A stretch of 64,000 bases of DNA from Pratylenchus scribneri (Eukaryota; Nematoda; Chromadorea; Rhabditida; Pratylenchidae): assembly GCA_030063045.1 (NCBI GenBank), contig JAQSEB010000002.1:2046001-2110000 (forward strand), given 5' to 3'. Under the pieces are notes generated by a model. That model worked only from the letters and a program-made list of their open reading frames with translations, was not told the DNA's origin and made no database searches. Position numbers and translations under genes: made by a program. Positions 11,249-25,499 of the stretch are shown in pieces; positions within the stretch are counted from its first letter, which is position 1; every line of letters begins with the position of its first letter.

Positions 11249-14200
11249 CAGCCGTTTTTTAGTTATGAATTTTAAAAAATTTTCAAAAAACACCTATAAA
11301 ATGGAAAATTTTAAATAGGAATTTTTCAAAATCGGCCTGAGTTGTCCGTCTGAAATTTTGGGATTAAATCTTAATAATTATAAGCTAAAATATATTAAAA
11401 ATTCAGGCCGAAATGTTCAGCCGTTTTTTAGTTATGAATTTAAAAAATTTTCAAAAAACACCTATAAAATGGAAAATTTCAAATAGGAATTTTTCAAAAT
11501 CGGCCTGAGTTGTCCGTCTGAAATTTTGGGATTAAATCTTAATAATTATAAGCTAAAATATATTAAAAATTCAGGCCTGAATGTTCTGCCGTTTTTTAGT
11601 TATGAATTTTAAAATTTTCAAAAAAAAACACCTATAGAATGGAAAATTTCAAGTAAGAATTTTTCAAAATCGGCCTGAGTTGTCCGTCTGAATTTTTGGG
11701 ATTAAATCTTAATAATTATAAGCTAAAATATATTAAAAATTCAGGCCTGAATGTTCTGCCGTTTTTTAGTTATGAATTTTAAAATTTTCAAAAAAAAACA
11801 CCTATAGAATGGAAAATTTCAAGTAAGAATTTTTCAAAATCGGCCTGAGTTGTCCGTCTGAATTTTTGGGATTAAATCTTAATAATTATAAGCTAAAATA
11901 TATTAAAAATTCAGGCCTGAATGTTCTGCCGTTTTTTAGTTATGAATTTTAAAATTTTCAAAAAAAAAACACCTATAGAATGGAAAATTTCAAGTAAGAA
12001 TTTTTCAAAATCGGCCTGAGTTGTCCGTCTGAATTTTTGGGATTAAATCTTAATAATTATAAGCTAAAATATATTAAAAATTCAGGCCTGAATGTTCTGC
12101 CGTTTTTTAGTTATGAATTTTAAAATTTTCAAAAAAAAAACACCTATAGAATGGAAAATTTCAAGTAAGAATTTTTCAAAATCGGCCTGAGTTGTCCGTC
12201 TGAATTTTTGGGATTAAATCTTAATAATTATAAGCTAAAATATATTAAAAATTCAGGCCGGAATGTTCTGCCGTTTTTTAGTTATGAATTTAAAAAATTT
12301 TCAAAAAAAAAACACCTATAAAATGGAAAATTTCAAGTAAGAATTTTTCAAAATCGGCCTGAGTTGTCCGTCTCAATTTTTGGGATTAAATCTTAATAAT
12401 TATAAGCTAAAATATATTAAAAATTCAGGCCGGAATGTTCTGCCGTTTTTTAGTTATGAATTTTAAAATTTTCAAAAAAAAAACACCTATAAAATGGAAA
12501 ATTTTAAATAGGAATTTTTCAAAATCGGCCTGAGTTGTCCGTCTGAAATTTTGGGATTAAATCTTAATAATTATAAGCTAAAATATATTAAAAATTCAGG
12601 CCGGAATGTTCTGCCGTTTTTTAGTTATGAATTTTAAAAAATTTTCAAAAAACACCTATAAAATGGAAAATTTTAAATAGGAATTTTTCAAAATCGGCCT
12701 GAGTTGTCCGTCTGAAATTTTGGGATTAAATCTTAATAATTATAAGCTAAAATATATTAAAAATTCAGGCCGAAATTTTCAGCCGTTTTTTAGTTATGAA
12801 TTTAAAAAATTTTCAAAAAACACCTATAAAATGGAAAATTTCAAATAGGAATTTTTCAAAATCGGCCTGAGTTGTCCGTCTGAATTTTTGGGATTAAATC
12901 TTAATAATTATAAGCTAAAATATATTAAAAATTCAGGCCTGAATGTTCTGCCGTTTTTTAGTTATGAATTTTAAAATTTTCAAAAAAAAAAACACCTATA
13001 GAATGGAAAATTTCAAGTAAGAATTTTTCAAAATCGGCCTGAGTTGTCCGTCTGAATTTTTGGGATTAAATCTTAATAATTATAAGCTAAAATATATTAA
13101 AAATTCAGGCCTGAATGTTCTGCCGTTTTTTAGTTATGAATTTTAAAATTTTCAAAAAAAACACCTATAGAATGGAAAATTTCAAGTAAGAATTTTTCAA
13201 AATCGGCCTGAGTTGTCCGTCTGAATTTTTGGGATTAAATCTTAATAATTATAAGCTAAAATATATTAAAAATTCAGGCCTGAATGTTCTGCCGTTTTTT
13301 AGTTATGAATTTTAAAAAATTTTCAAAAAACACCTATAAAATGGAAAATTTTAAATAGGAATTTTTCAAAATCGGCCTGAGTTGTCCGTCTGAAATTTTG
13401 GGATTAAATCTTAATAATTATAAGCTAAAATATATTAAAAATTCAGGCCGAAATGTTCAGCCGTTTTTTAGTTATGAATTTTAAAAAATTTTCAAAAAAC
13501 ACCTATAAAATGGAAAATTTTAAATAGGAATTTTTCAAAATCGGCCTGAGTTGTCCGTCTGAAATTTTGGGATTAAATCTTAATAATTATAAGCTAAAAT
13601 ATATTAAAAATTCAGGCCGAAATTTTCAGCCGTTTTTTAGTTATGAATTTAAAAAATTTTCAAAAAACACCTATAAAATGGAAAATTTCAAATAGGAATT
13701 TTTCAAAATCGGCCTGAGTTGTCCGTCTGAATTTTTGGGATTAAATCTTAATAATTATAAGCTAAAATATATTAAAAATTCAGGCCTGAATGTTCTGCCG
13801 TTTTTTAGTTATGAATTTTAAAATTTTCAAAAAAAACACCTATAGAATGGAAAATTTCAAGTAAGAATTTTTCAAAATCGGCCTGAGTTGTCCGTCTGAA
13901 TTTTTGGGATTAAATCTTAATAATTATAAGCTAAAATATATTAAAAATTCAGGCCTGAATGTTCTGCCGTTTTTTAGTTATGAATTTTAAAATTTTCAAA
14001 AAAAAAACACCTATAGAATGGAAAATTTCAAGTAAGAATTTTTCAAAATCGGCCTGAGTTGTCCGTCTGAATTTTTGGGATTAAATCTTAATAATTATAA
14101 GCTAAAATATATTAAAAATTCAGGCCGGAATGTTCTGCCGTTTTTTAGTTATGAATTTTAAAAAATTTTCAAAAAACACCTATAAAATGGAAAATTTTAA

Positions 14201-17200
14201 ATAGGAATTTTTCAAAATCGGCCTGAGTTGTCCGTCTGAAATTTTGGGATTAAATCTTAATAATTATAAGCTAAAATATATTAAAAATTCAGGCCGAAAT
14301 GTTCAGCCGTTTTTTAGTTATGAATTTTAAAAAATTTTCAAAAAACACCTATAAAATGGAAAATTTTAAATAGGAATTTTTCAAAATCGGCCTGAGTTGT
14401 CCGTCTGAAATTTTGGGATTAAATCTTAATAATTATAAGCTAAAATATATTAAAAATTCAGGCCGAAATTTTCAGCCGTTTTTTAGTTATGAATTTAAAA
14501 AATTTTCAAAAAACACCTATAAAATGGAAAATTTCAAATAGGAATTTTTCAAAATCGGCCTGAGTTGTCCGTCTGAATTTTTGGGATTAAATCTTAATAA
14601 TTATAAGCTAAAATATATTAAAAATTCAGGCCTGAATGTTCTGCCGTTTTTTAGTTATGAATTTTAAAATTTTCAAAAAAAACACCTATAGAATGGAAAA
14701 TTTCAAGTAAGAATTTTTCAAAATCGGCCTGAGTTGTCCGTCTGAATTTTTGGGATTAAATCTTAATAATTATAAGCTAAAATATATTAAAAATTCAGGC
14801 CTGAATGTTCTGCCGTTTTTTAGTTATGAATTTTAAAATTTACAAAAAAAAAACACCTATAGAATGGAAAATTTCAAGTAAGAATTTTTCAAAATCGGCC
14901 TGAGTTGTCCGTCTGAATTTTTGGGATTAAATCTTAATAATTATAAGCTAAAATATATTAAAAATTCAGGCCGGAATGTTCTGCCGTTTTTTAGTTATGA
15001 ATTTTAAAAAATTTTCAAAAAACACCTATAAAATGGAAAATTTTAAATAGGAATTTTTCAAAATCGGCCTGAGTTGTCCGTCTGAATTTTTGGGATTAAA
15101 TCTTAATAATTATAAGCTAAAATATATTAAAAATTCAGGTCTGAATGTTCTGCCGTTTTTTAGTTATGAATTTTAAAATTTTCAAAAAAAACACACCTAT
15201 AGAATGGAAAATTTCAAGTAAGAATTTTTCAAAATCGGCCTGAGTTGTCCGTCTGAATTTTTGGGATTAAATCTTAATAATTATAAGCTAAAATATATTA
15301 AAAATTCAGGTCTGAATGTTCTGCCGTTTTTTAGTTATGAATTTTAAAATTTTCAAAAAAAACACACCTATAGAATGGAAAATTTCAAGTAAGAATTTTT
15401 CAAAATCGGCCTGAGTTGTCCGTCTGAATTTTTGGGATTAAATCTTAATAATTATAAGCTAAAATATATTAAAAATTCAGGCCTGAATGTTCTGCCGTTT
15501 TTTAGTTATGAATTTTAAAATTTTCAAAAAAAACACACCTATAGAATGGAAAATTTCAAGTAAGAATTTTTCAAAATCGGCCTGAGTTGTCCGTCTGAAT
15601 TTTTGGGATTAAATCTTAATAATTATAAGCTAAAATATATTAAAAATTCAGGCCTGAATGTTCTGCCGTTTTTTAGTTATGAATTTTAAAATTTTCAAAA
15701 AAAACACACCTATAGAATGGAAAATTTCAAGTAAGAATTTTTCAAAATCGGCCTGAGTTGTCCGTCTGAATTTTTGGGATTAAATCTTAATAATTATAAG
15801 CTAAAATATATTAAAAATTCAGGCCTGAATGTTCTGCCGTTTTTTAGTTATGAATTTTAAAATTTTCAAAAAAAACACACCTATAGAATGGAAAATTTCA
15901 AGTAAGAATTTTTCAAAATCGGCCTGAGTTGTCCGTCTGAAATTTTGGGATTAAATCTTAATAATTATAAGCTAAAATATATTAAAAATTCAGGCCGGAA
16001 TGTTCTGCCGTTTTTTAGTTATGAATTTTAAAATTTTCAAAAAAAAAAACACCTATAGAATGGAAAATTTCAAGTAAGAATTTTTCAAAATCGGCCTGAG
16101 TTGTCCGTCTGAATTTTTGGGATTAAATCTTAATAATTATAAGCTAAAATATATTAAAAATTCAGGCCTGAATGTTCTGCCGTTTTTTAGTTATGAATTT
16201 TAAAATTTTCAAAAAAAAAACACCTATAGAATGGAAAATTTCAAGTAAGAATTTTTCAAAATCGGCCTGAGTTGTCCGTCTGAATTTTTGGGATTAAATC
16301 TTAATAATTATAAGCTAAAATATATTAAAAATTCAGGCCTGAATGTTCTGCCGTTTTTTAGTTATGAATTTTAAAATTTTCAAAAAAAAAACACCTATAG
16401 AATGGAAAATTTCAAGTAAGAATTTTTCAAAATCGGCCTGAGTTGTCCGTCTGAATTTTTGGGATTAAATCTTAATAATTATAAGCTAAAATATATTAAA
16501 AATTCAGGCCTGAATGTTCTGCCGTTTTTTAGTTATGAATTTTAAAATTTTCAAAAAAAACACCTATAAAATGGAAAATTTCAAGTAAGAATTTTTCAAA
16601 ATCGGCCTGAGTTGTCCGTCTGAATTTTTGGGATTAAATCTTAATAATTATAAGCTAAAATATATTAAAAATTCAGGCCTGAATGTTCTGCCGTTTTTTA
16701 GTTATGAATTTTAAAATTTTCAAAAAAAAAAACACCTATAGAATGGAAAATTTTAAATAGGAATTTTTCAAAATCGGCCTGAGTTGTCCGTCTGAATTTT
16801 TGGGATTAAATCTTAATAATTATAAGCTAAAATATATTAAAAATTCAGGCCGGAATGTTCTGCCGTTTTTTAGTTATGAATTTTAAAAAATTTTCAAAAA
16901 ACACCTATAAAATGGAAAATTTTAAATAGGAATTTTTCAAAATCGGCCTGAGTTGTCCGTCTGAATTTTTGGGATTAAATCTTAATAATTATAAGCTAAA
17001 ATATATTAAAAATTCAGGCCGGAATGTTCTGCCGTTTTTTAGTTATGAATTTTAAAAAATTTTTAAAAAACACCTATAAAATGGAAAATTTTAAATAGGA
17101 ATTTTTCAAAATCGGCCTGAGTTGTCCGTCTGAATTTTTGGGATTAAATCTTAATAATTATAAGCTAAAATATATTAAAAATTCAGGCCTAAATGTTCTG

Positions 17201-20200
17201 CCGTTTTTTAGTTATGAATTTTAAAAATTTTTAAAAAACACCTATAAAATGGAAAATTTCAAATAGGAATTTTTCAAAATCGGCCTGAGTTGTCCGTCTG
17301 AAATTTTGGGATTAAATCTTAATAATTATAAGCTAAAATATATTAAAAATTCAGGCCGGAATGTTCTGCCGTTTTTTAGTTATGAATTTTAAAATTTTCA
17401 AAAAAAAACACCTATAGAATGGAAAATTTCAAGTAAGAATTTTTCAAAATCGGCCTGAGTTGTCCGTCTGAATTTTTGGGATTAAATCTTAATAATTATA
17501 AGCTAAAATATATTAAAAATTCAGGCCGGAATGTTCTGCCGTTTTTTAGTTATGAATTTTAAAATTTTCAAAAAAAAACACCTATAGAATGGAAAATTTC
17601 AAGTAAGAATTTTTCAAAATCGGCCTGAGTTGTCCGTCTGAATTTTTGGGATTAAATCTTAATAATTATAAGCTAAAATATATTAAAATTTCAGGCCGGA
17701 ATGTTCTGCCGTTTTTTAGTTATGAATTTTAAAAAATTTTCAAAAAACACCTATAAAATGGAAAATTTCAAATAGGAATTTTTCAAAATCGGCCTGAGTT
17801 GTCCGTCTGAAATTTTGGGATTAAATCTTAATAATTATAAGCTAAAATATATTAAAAATTCAGGCCGGAATGTTCTGCCGTTTTTTAGTTATGAATTTTA
17901 AAATTTTCAAAAAAAAACACCTATAGAATGGAAAATTTTAAATAGGAATTTTTCAAAATCGGCCTGAGTTGTCCGTCTGAATTTTTGGGATTAAATCTTA
18001 ATAATTATAAGCTAAAATATATTAAAAATTCAGGCCTAAATGTTCTGCCGTTTTTTAGTTATGAATTTTAAAATTTTCAAAAAAAAAACACCTATAGAAT
18101 GGAAAATTTCAAGTAAGAATTTTTCAAAATCGGCCTGAGTTGTCCGTCTGAATTTTTGGGATTAAATCTTAATAATTATAAGCTAAAATATATTAAAAAT
18201 TCAGGCCGGAATGTTCTGCCGTTTTTTAGTTATGAATTTTAAAAAATTTTTAAAAAACACCTATAAAATGGAAAATTTTAAATCGGAATTTTTCAAAATC
18301 GGCCTGAGTTGTCCGTCTGAATTTTTGGGATTAAATCTTAATAATTATAAGCTAAAATATATTAAAAATTCAGGCCGGAATGTTCTGCCGTTTTTTAGTT
18401 ATGAATTTTAAAAAATTTTTAAAAAACACCTATAAAATGGAAAATTTTAAATAGGAATTTTTCAAAATCGGCCTGAGTTGTCCGTCTGAATTTTTGGGAT
18501 TAAATCTTAATAATTATAAGCTAAAATATATTAAAAATTCAGGCCGGAATGTTCTGCCGTTTTTTAGTTATGAATTTTAAAATTTTCAAAAAAAAACACC
18601 TATAGAATGGAAAATTTCAAGTAAGAATTTTTCAAAATCGGCCTGAGTTGTCCGTCTGAATTTTTGGGATTAAATCTTAATAATTATAAGCTAAAATATA
18701 TTAAAAATTCAGGCCTAAATGTTCTGCCGTTTTTTAGTTATGAATTTTAAAATTTTCAAAAAAAAACACCTATAGAATGGAAAATTTCAAGTAAGAATTT
18801 TTCAAAATCGGCCTGAGTTGTCCGTCTGAAATTTTGGGATTAAATCTTAATAATTATAAGCTAAAATATATTAAAAATTCAGGCCGAAATGTTCAGCCGT
18901 TTTTTAGTTATGAATTTTAAAAATTTTCAAAAAACACCTATAAAATGGAAAATTTCAAATAGGAATTTTTCAAAATCGGCCTGAGTTGTCCGTCTGAAAT
19001 TTTGGGATTAAATCTTAATAATTATAAGCTAAAATATATTAAAAATTCAGGCCGGAATGTTCTGCCGTTTTTTAGTTATGAATTTTAAAATTTTCAAAAA
19101 AAAACACCTATAGAATGGAAAATTTCAAGTAAGAATTTTTCAAAATCGGCCTGAGTTGTCCGTCTGAATTTTTGGGATTAAATCTTAATAATTATAAGCT
19201 AAAATATATTAAAAATTCAGGTCTGAATGTTCTGCCGTTTTTTAGTTATGAATTTTAAAAAATTTTTAAAAAACACCTATAAAATGGAAAATTTTAAATC
19301 GGAATTTTTCAAAATCGGCCTGAGTTGTCCGTCTGAATTTTTGGGATTAAATCTTAATAATTATAAGCTAAAATATATTAAAATTTCAGGCCGGAATGTT
19401 CTGCCGTTTTTTAGTTATGAATTTTAAAAAATTTTCAAAAAACACCTATAAAATGGAAAATTTCAAATAGGAATTTTTCAAAATCGGCCTGAGTTGTCCG
19501 TCTGAAATTTTGGGATTAAATCTTAATAATTATAAGCTAAAATATATTAAAAATTCAGGCCGGAATGTTCTGCCGTTTTTTAGTTATGAATTTTAAAAAA
19601 TTTTTAAAAAACACCTATAAAATGGAAAATTTTAAATAGGAATTTTTCAAAATCGGCCTGAGTTGTCCGTCTGAATTTTTGGGATTAAATCTTAATAATT
19701 ATAAGCTAAAATATATTAAAAATTCAGGCCTAAATGTTCTGCCGTTTTTTAGTTATGAATTTTAAAATTTTCAAAAAAAAACACCTATAGAATGGAAAAT
19801 TTCAAGTAAGAATTTTTCAAAATCGGCCTGAGTTGTCCGTCTGAATTTTTGGGATTAAATCTTAATAATTATAAGCTAAAATATATTAAAAATTCAGGTC
19901 TGAATGTTCTGCCGTTTTTTAATTATGAATTTTAAAATTTTCAAAAAAAACACACCTATAGAATGGAAAATTTCAAGTAAGAATTTTTCAAAATCGGCCT
20001 GAGTTGTCCGTCTGAATTTTTGGGATTAAATCTTAATAATTATAAGCTAAAATATATTAAAAATTCAGGCCTGAATGTTCTGCCGTTTTTTAGTTATGAA
20101 TTTTAAAATTTTCAAAAAAAACACACCTATAGAATGGAAAATTTCAAGTAAGAATTTTTCAAAATCGGCCTGAGTTGTCCGTCTGAATTTTTGGGATTAA

Positions 20201-22713
20201 ATCTTAATAATTATAAGCTAAAATATATTAAAAATTCAGGCCTGAATGTTCTGCCGTTTTTTAGTTATGAATTTTAAAATTTTCAAAAAAAACACACCTA
20301 TAGAATGGAAAATTTCAAGTAAGAATTTTTCAAAATCGGCCTGAGTTGTCCGTCTGAATTTTTGGGATTAAATCTTAATAATTATAAGCTAAAATATATT
20401 AAAAATTCAGGCCTGAATGTTCTGCCGTTTTTTAGTTATGAATTTTAAAATTTTCAAAAAAAACACACCTATAGAATGGAAAATTTCAAGTAAGAATTTT
20501 TCAAAATCGGCCTGAGTTGTCCGTCTGAATTTTTGGGATTAAATCTTAATAATTATAAGCTAAAATATATTAAAAATTCAGGTCTGAATGTTCTGCCGTT
20601 TTTTAGTTATGAATTTTAAAATTTTCAAAAAAAACACACCTATAGAATGGAAAATTTCAAGTAAGAATTTTTCAAAATCGGCCTGAGTTGTCCGTCTGAA
20701 TTTTTGGGATTAAATCTTAATAATTATAAGCTAAAATATATTAAAAATTCAGGCCTGAATGTTCTGCCGTTTTTTAGTTATGAATTTTAAAATTTTCAAA
20801 AAAAACACACCTATAGAATGGAAAATTTCAAGTAAGAATTTTTCAAAATCGGCCTGAGTTGTCCGTCTGAAATTTTGGGATTAAATCTTAATAATTATAA
20901 GCTAAAATATATTAAAAATTCAGGCCGGAATGTTCTGCCGTTTTTTAGTTATGAATTTTAAAATTTTCAAAAAAAAAAACACCTATAGAATGGAAAATTT
21001 CAAGTAAGAATTTTTCAAAATCGGCCTGAGTTGTCCGTCTGAATTTTTGGGATTAAATCTTAATAATTATAAGCTAAAATATATTAAAAATTCAGGCCTG
21101 AATGTTCTGCCGTTTTTTAGTTATGAATTTTAAAATTTTCAAAAAAAAAACACCTATAGAATGGAAAATTTCAAGTAAGAATTTTTCAAAATCGGCCTGA
21201 GTTGTCCGTCTGAATTTTTGGGATTAAATCTTAATAATTATAAGCTAAAATATATTAAAAATTCAGGCCTGAATGTTCTGCCGTTTTTTAGTTATGAATT
21301 TTAAAATTTTCAAAAAAAAAACACCTATAGAATGGAAAATTTCAAGTAAGAATTTTTCAAAATCGGCCTGAGTTGTCCGTCTGAATTTTTGGGATTAAAT
21401 CTTAATAATTATAAGCTAAAATATATTAAAAATTCAGGCCGGAATGTTCTGCCGTTTTTTAGTTATGAATTTTAAAAATTTTTAAAAAACAACCTATAAA
21501 ATGGAAAATTTCAAGTAAGAATTTTTCATATCGGCCTGAGTTGTCCGTCTGAATTTTTGGGAATAAATCTTAATAATTATAAGCTAAAATATATTAAAAA
21601 TTCAGGCCGGAATGTTCTGCCGTTTTTTAGTTATGAATTTTAAAAATTTTTAAAAAACACCTATAAAATGGAAAATTTCAAGTAAGAATTTTTCATATCG
21701 GCCTGAGTTGTCCGTCTGAATTTTTGGGAATAAATCTTAATAATTATAAGCTAAAATATATTAAAAATTCAGGCCGGAATGTTCTGCCGTTTTTTAGTTA
21801 TGAATTTTAAAATTTTCAAAAAAAAAACACCTATAGAATGGAAAATTTCAAGTAAGAATTTTTCAAAATCGGCCTGAGTTGTCCGTCTGAATTTTTGGGA
21901 ATAAATCTTAATAATTATAAGCTAAAATATATTAAAAATTCAGGCCGGAATGTTGAGCCGTTTTTTAGTTATGAATTTTAAAAAATTTTCAAAAAACACC
22001 TATAAAATGGAAAATTTCAAGTAAGAATTTTTCAAAATCGGCCTGAGTTGTCCGTCTGAATTTTTGGGATTAAATCTTAATAATTATAAGCTAAAATATA
22101 TTAAAAATTCAGGCCGGAATGTTGAGCCGTTTTTTAGTTATGAATTTTAAAAATTTTTAAAAAACACCTATAAAATGGAAAATTTTAAATAGGAATTTTT
22201 CAAAATCGGCCTGAGTTGTCCGTCTGAATTTTTGGGATTAAATCTTAATAATTATAAGCTAAAATATATTAAAAATTCAGGCCGGAATGTTGAGCCGTTT
22301 TTTAGTTATGAATTTTAAAAAATTTTCAAAAAACACCTATAAAATGGAAAAATTCAAATAGGAATTTTTCAAAATCGGCCTGAGTTGTCCGTCTGAAATT
22401 TTGGGATTAAATCTTAATAATTATAAGCTAAAATATATTAAAAATTCAGGCCTGAATGTTCTGCCGTTTTTTAGTTATGAATTTTAAAATTTTCAAAAAA
22501 AAAACACCTATAGAATGGAAAATTTCAAGTAAGAATTTTTCAAAATCGGCCTGAGTTGTCCGTCTGAATTTTTGGGATTAAATCTTAATAATTATAAGCT
22601 AAAATATATTAAAAATTCAGGCCGGAATGTTCGGCCGTTTTTTAGTTATGAATTTTAAAAATTTTCAAAAAACACCTATAAAATTAGAAATTTCAAATAA
22701 GAATTTCTCAAAA
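11249..22713 (+). repeat. Satellite A, 169-bp monomer, about 68 tandem copies
   Basis: A head-to-tail array with a 169-bp period (169-172 from A-tract length changes). The most conserved segment is TCGGCCTGAGTTGTCCGTCT. Subtypes are marked by CAGCCG versus CTGCCG, CTATAAAATGG versus CTATAGAATGG, AAATAGGAA versus AAGTAAGAA, and ACACACC versus ACACC. The subtypes come in ordered blocks that recur, so the array has a higher-order structure. Copies become more diverged towards the right edge. It has no coding capacity beyond chance. Large 160-170-bp monomer arrays are typical of constitutive heterochromatin. Confidence 0.97.
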
Positions 22714-24954
22714 GCTAAAAAATGGGGTACAGTTAATCTATTGATTGTATAAATAAATATTATATTATATTTAATATATATATCAAACAAAAAATTAACT
22801 TAAATCAATTGATTTGTAGCTTAATTGATTTTTTTTAAAAAAATTGAAAAAAATTCTAAAAAATTTTTCTAGTATTTTGAATGCTAAAAAATGGGGTACA
22901 GTTAATCTATTGATTGTATAAATAAATATTATATTATATTTAATATATATTCCCAACAAAAAATAAACTTAAATCAATTGATTTGTAGCTTAATTGATTT
23001 TTTTAAAAAAATTGAAAAAAATTCTAAAAAATTTTTCTAGTATTTTGAATGCTAAAAAATGGGTTACAGTTAATCTATTGATTGTATAAATAAATATTAT
23101 ATTATATTTAATATATATTCCCAACAAAAAATAAACTTAAATCAATTGATTTGTAGCTTAATTGATTTTTTTTAAAAATTGAAAAAAAAATTCTAAAAAA
23201 TTTTTCTAGTATTTTGAATGCTAAAAAATGGGTTACAGTTAATCTATTGATTGTATAAATAAATATTATATTATATTTAATATATATTCCCAACAAAAAA
23301 TAAACTTAAATCAATTGATTTGTAGCTTAATTGATTTTTTTTAAAAATTGAAAAAAAAAATTCTAAAAAATTTTTCTAGTATTTTGAATGCTAAAAAATG
23401 GGGTACAGTTAATCTATTGATTGAATAAATAAATAGTATATTATATTTAATATATATTCCCAACAAAAAATAAACTTAAATCAATTGATTTGTAGCTTAA
23501 TTGATTTTTTTTAAAAATTGAAAAAAAAATTCTAAAAAATTTTTCTAGTATTTTGAATGCTAAAAAATGGGGTACAGTTAATCTATTGATTGTATAAATA
23601 AATATTATATTATATTTAATATATATATCAAACAAAAAATTAACTTAAATCAATTGATTTGTAGCTTAATTGATTTTTTTTAAAAAAATTGAAAAAAATT
23701 CTAAGAAAATTTTTCTAGTATTTTGAATGCTAAAAAATAGGTTACAGTTAATCTATTGATTGTATAAATAAATATTATATTATATTTAATATATATTCCC
23801 AACAAAAAATAAACTTAAATCAATTGATTTGTAGCTTAATTGATTTTTTTAAAAAAATTGAAAAAAATTCTAAAAAATTTTTCTAGTATTTTGAATGCTA
23901 AAAAATGGGGTACAGTTAATCTATTGATTGAATAAATAAATAGTATATTATATTTAATATATATTCCCAACAAAAAATAAACTTAAATCAATTGATTTGT
24001 AGCTTAATTGATTTTTTTAAAAAAATTGAAAAAAATTCTAAAAAATTTTTCTAGTATTTTGAATGCTAAAAAATGGGGTACAGTTAATCTATTGATTGTA
24101 TAAATAAATATTATATTATATTTAATATATATATCAAACAAAAAATAAACTTAAATCAATTGATTTGTAGCTTAATTGATTTTTTTAAAAAAATTCTAAG
24201 AAAATTTTTCTAGTATTTTGAATGCTAAAAAATAGGTTACAGTTAATCTATTGATTGTATAAATAAATATTATATTATATTTAATATATATTCCCAACAA
24301 AAAATAAACTTAAATCAATTGATTTGTAGCTTAATTGATTTTTTTAAAAAAATTGAAAAAAATTCTAAAAAATTTTTCTAGTATTTTGAATGCTAAAAAA
24401 TGGGTTACAGTTAATCTATTGATTGTATAAATAAATATTATATTATATTTAATATATATTCCCAACAAAAAATAAACTTAAATCAATTGATTTGTAGCTT
24501 AATTGATTTTTTTAAAAAAATTGAAAAAAATTCTAAAAAATTTTTCTAGTATTTTGAATGCTAAAAAATGGGTTACAGTTAATCTATTGATTGTATTATA
24601 TTATATTTAATATATATTCCCAACAAAAAATAAACTTAAATCAATTGATTTGTAGCTTAATTGATTTTTTTTAAAAATTGAAAAAAAAATTCTAAAAAAT
24701 TTTTCTAGTATTTTGAATGCTAAAAATGGGTTACAGTTAATCTATTGATTGTATAAATAAATATTATATTATATTTAATATATATTCCAAACAAAAAATT
24801 AACTTAAATCAATTGATTTGTAGCTTAATTGATTTTTTTAAAAAAATTGAAAAAAATTCTAAAAAATTTTTCTAGTATTTTGAATGCTAAAAAATGGGTT
24901 ACAGTTAATCTATTGATTGTATAAATAAATATTATATTATATTTAATATATATT
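22714..24954 (+). repeat. Satellite B, 169-bp monomer, 13-14 copies, nested in satellite A
   Basis: Monomers start at GCTAAAAAATGG near 22714, 22883, 23051, 23220, 23390, 23560, 23730, 23898, 24065, 24225, 24390, 24560, 24720 and 24887; the last is cut short. The typical period is 169 bp with some shortened copies. The sequence is unrelated to satellite A by eye and even richer in AT. It alternates TATATCAAAC and TATTCCCAAC variants. The array replaces the middle of an A monomer. Confidence 0.95.
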
Positions 24955-25499
24955 AAATCTTAGTAATAATAAGCTAAAATATATTAAAAATTCAGGCCGG
25001 AATGTTCGGCCGTTTTTTAGTTATGAATTTTAAAAATTTTCAAAAAACACCTATAAAATTGGAAATTTCAAATAAGAATTTTTCAAAATCGGCCTGAGTT
25101 GTCCGTCTGAAATTTTGCGAATAAATCTTAGTGATTATAAGCTAAAATATATTAAAAATTCAGGCCGGAATGTTCGGCCGTTTTTTAGTTATAAATTTTA
25201 AAAATTTTTCAAAAAACACCTATAAAATTGGAAATTTCAAATAAGAATTTCTCAAAATCGGCCCGAGTTGTCCGTCTGAAATTTTGCGAATAAATCTTAG
25301 TAATAATAAGCTAAAATATATTAAAAATTCAGGCCGGAATGTTCGGCCGTTTTTTAGTTATAAATTTTAAAAATTTTTCAAAAAACACCTATAAAATTGG
25401 AAATTTCAAATAAGAATTTTTCAAAATCGGACCGAGTTGTCCGTCTGAAATTTTGCGAATAAATCTTAGTGATTATAAGCTAAAATATATTAAAAATTC
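24955..25499 (+). repeat. Satellite A resumed (diverged A' copies)
   Basis: About three copies of the A monomer, beginning mid-monomer at AAATCTTAGTAATAATAAGC. They share GTTCGGCCG and TTTTGCGAATAAATCTTAGT, which are rare or absent in the main array. The last A copies before satellite B share part of this signature. Confidence 0.93.

Noticed and set aside
18211..19427. Recurrent 66-codon ORFs in satellite A
   Set aside because: They arise only in monomers with particular A-tract lengths and contain satellite sequence alone.
23108..23635. Recurrent 62-codon minus-strand ORFs in satellite B
   Set aside because: Same reason: chance frames in repeated monomers.
11249..25499. Possible CRISPR-like array
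   Set aside because: The units are full-length tandem monomers without unique spacers, in a eukaryotic genome.
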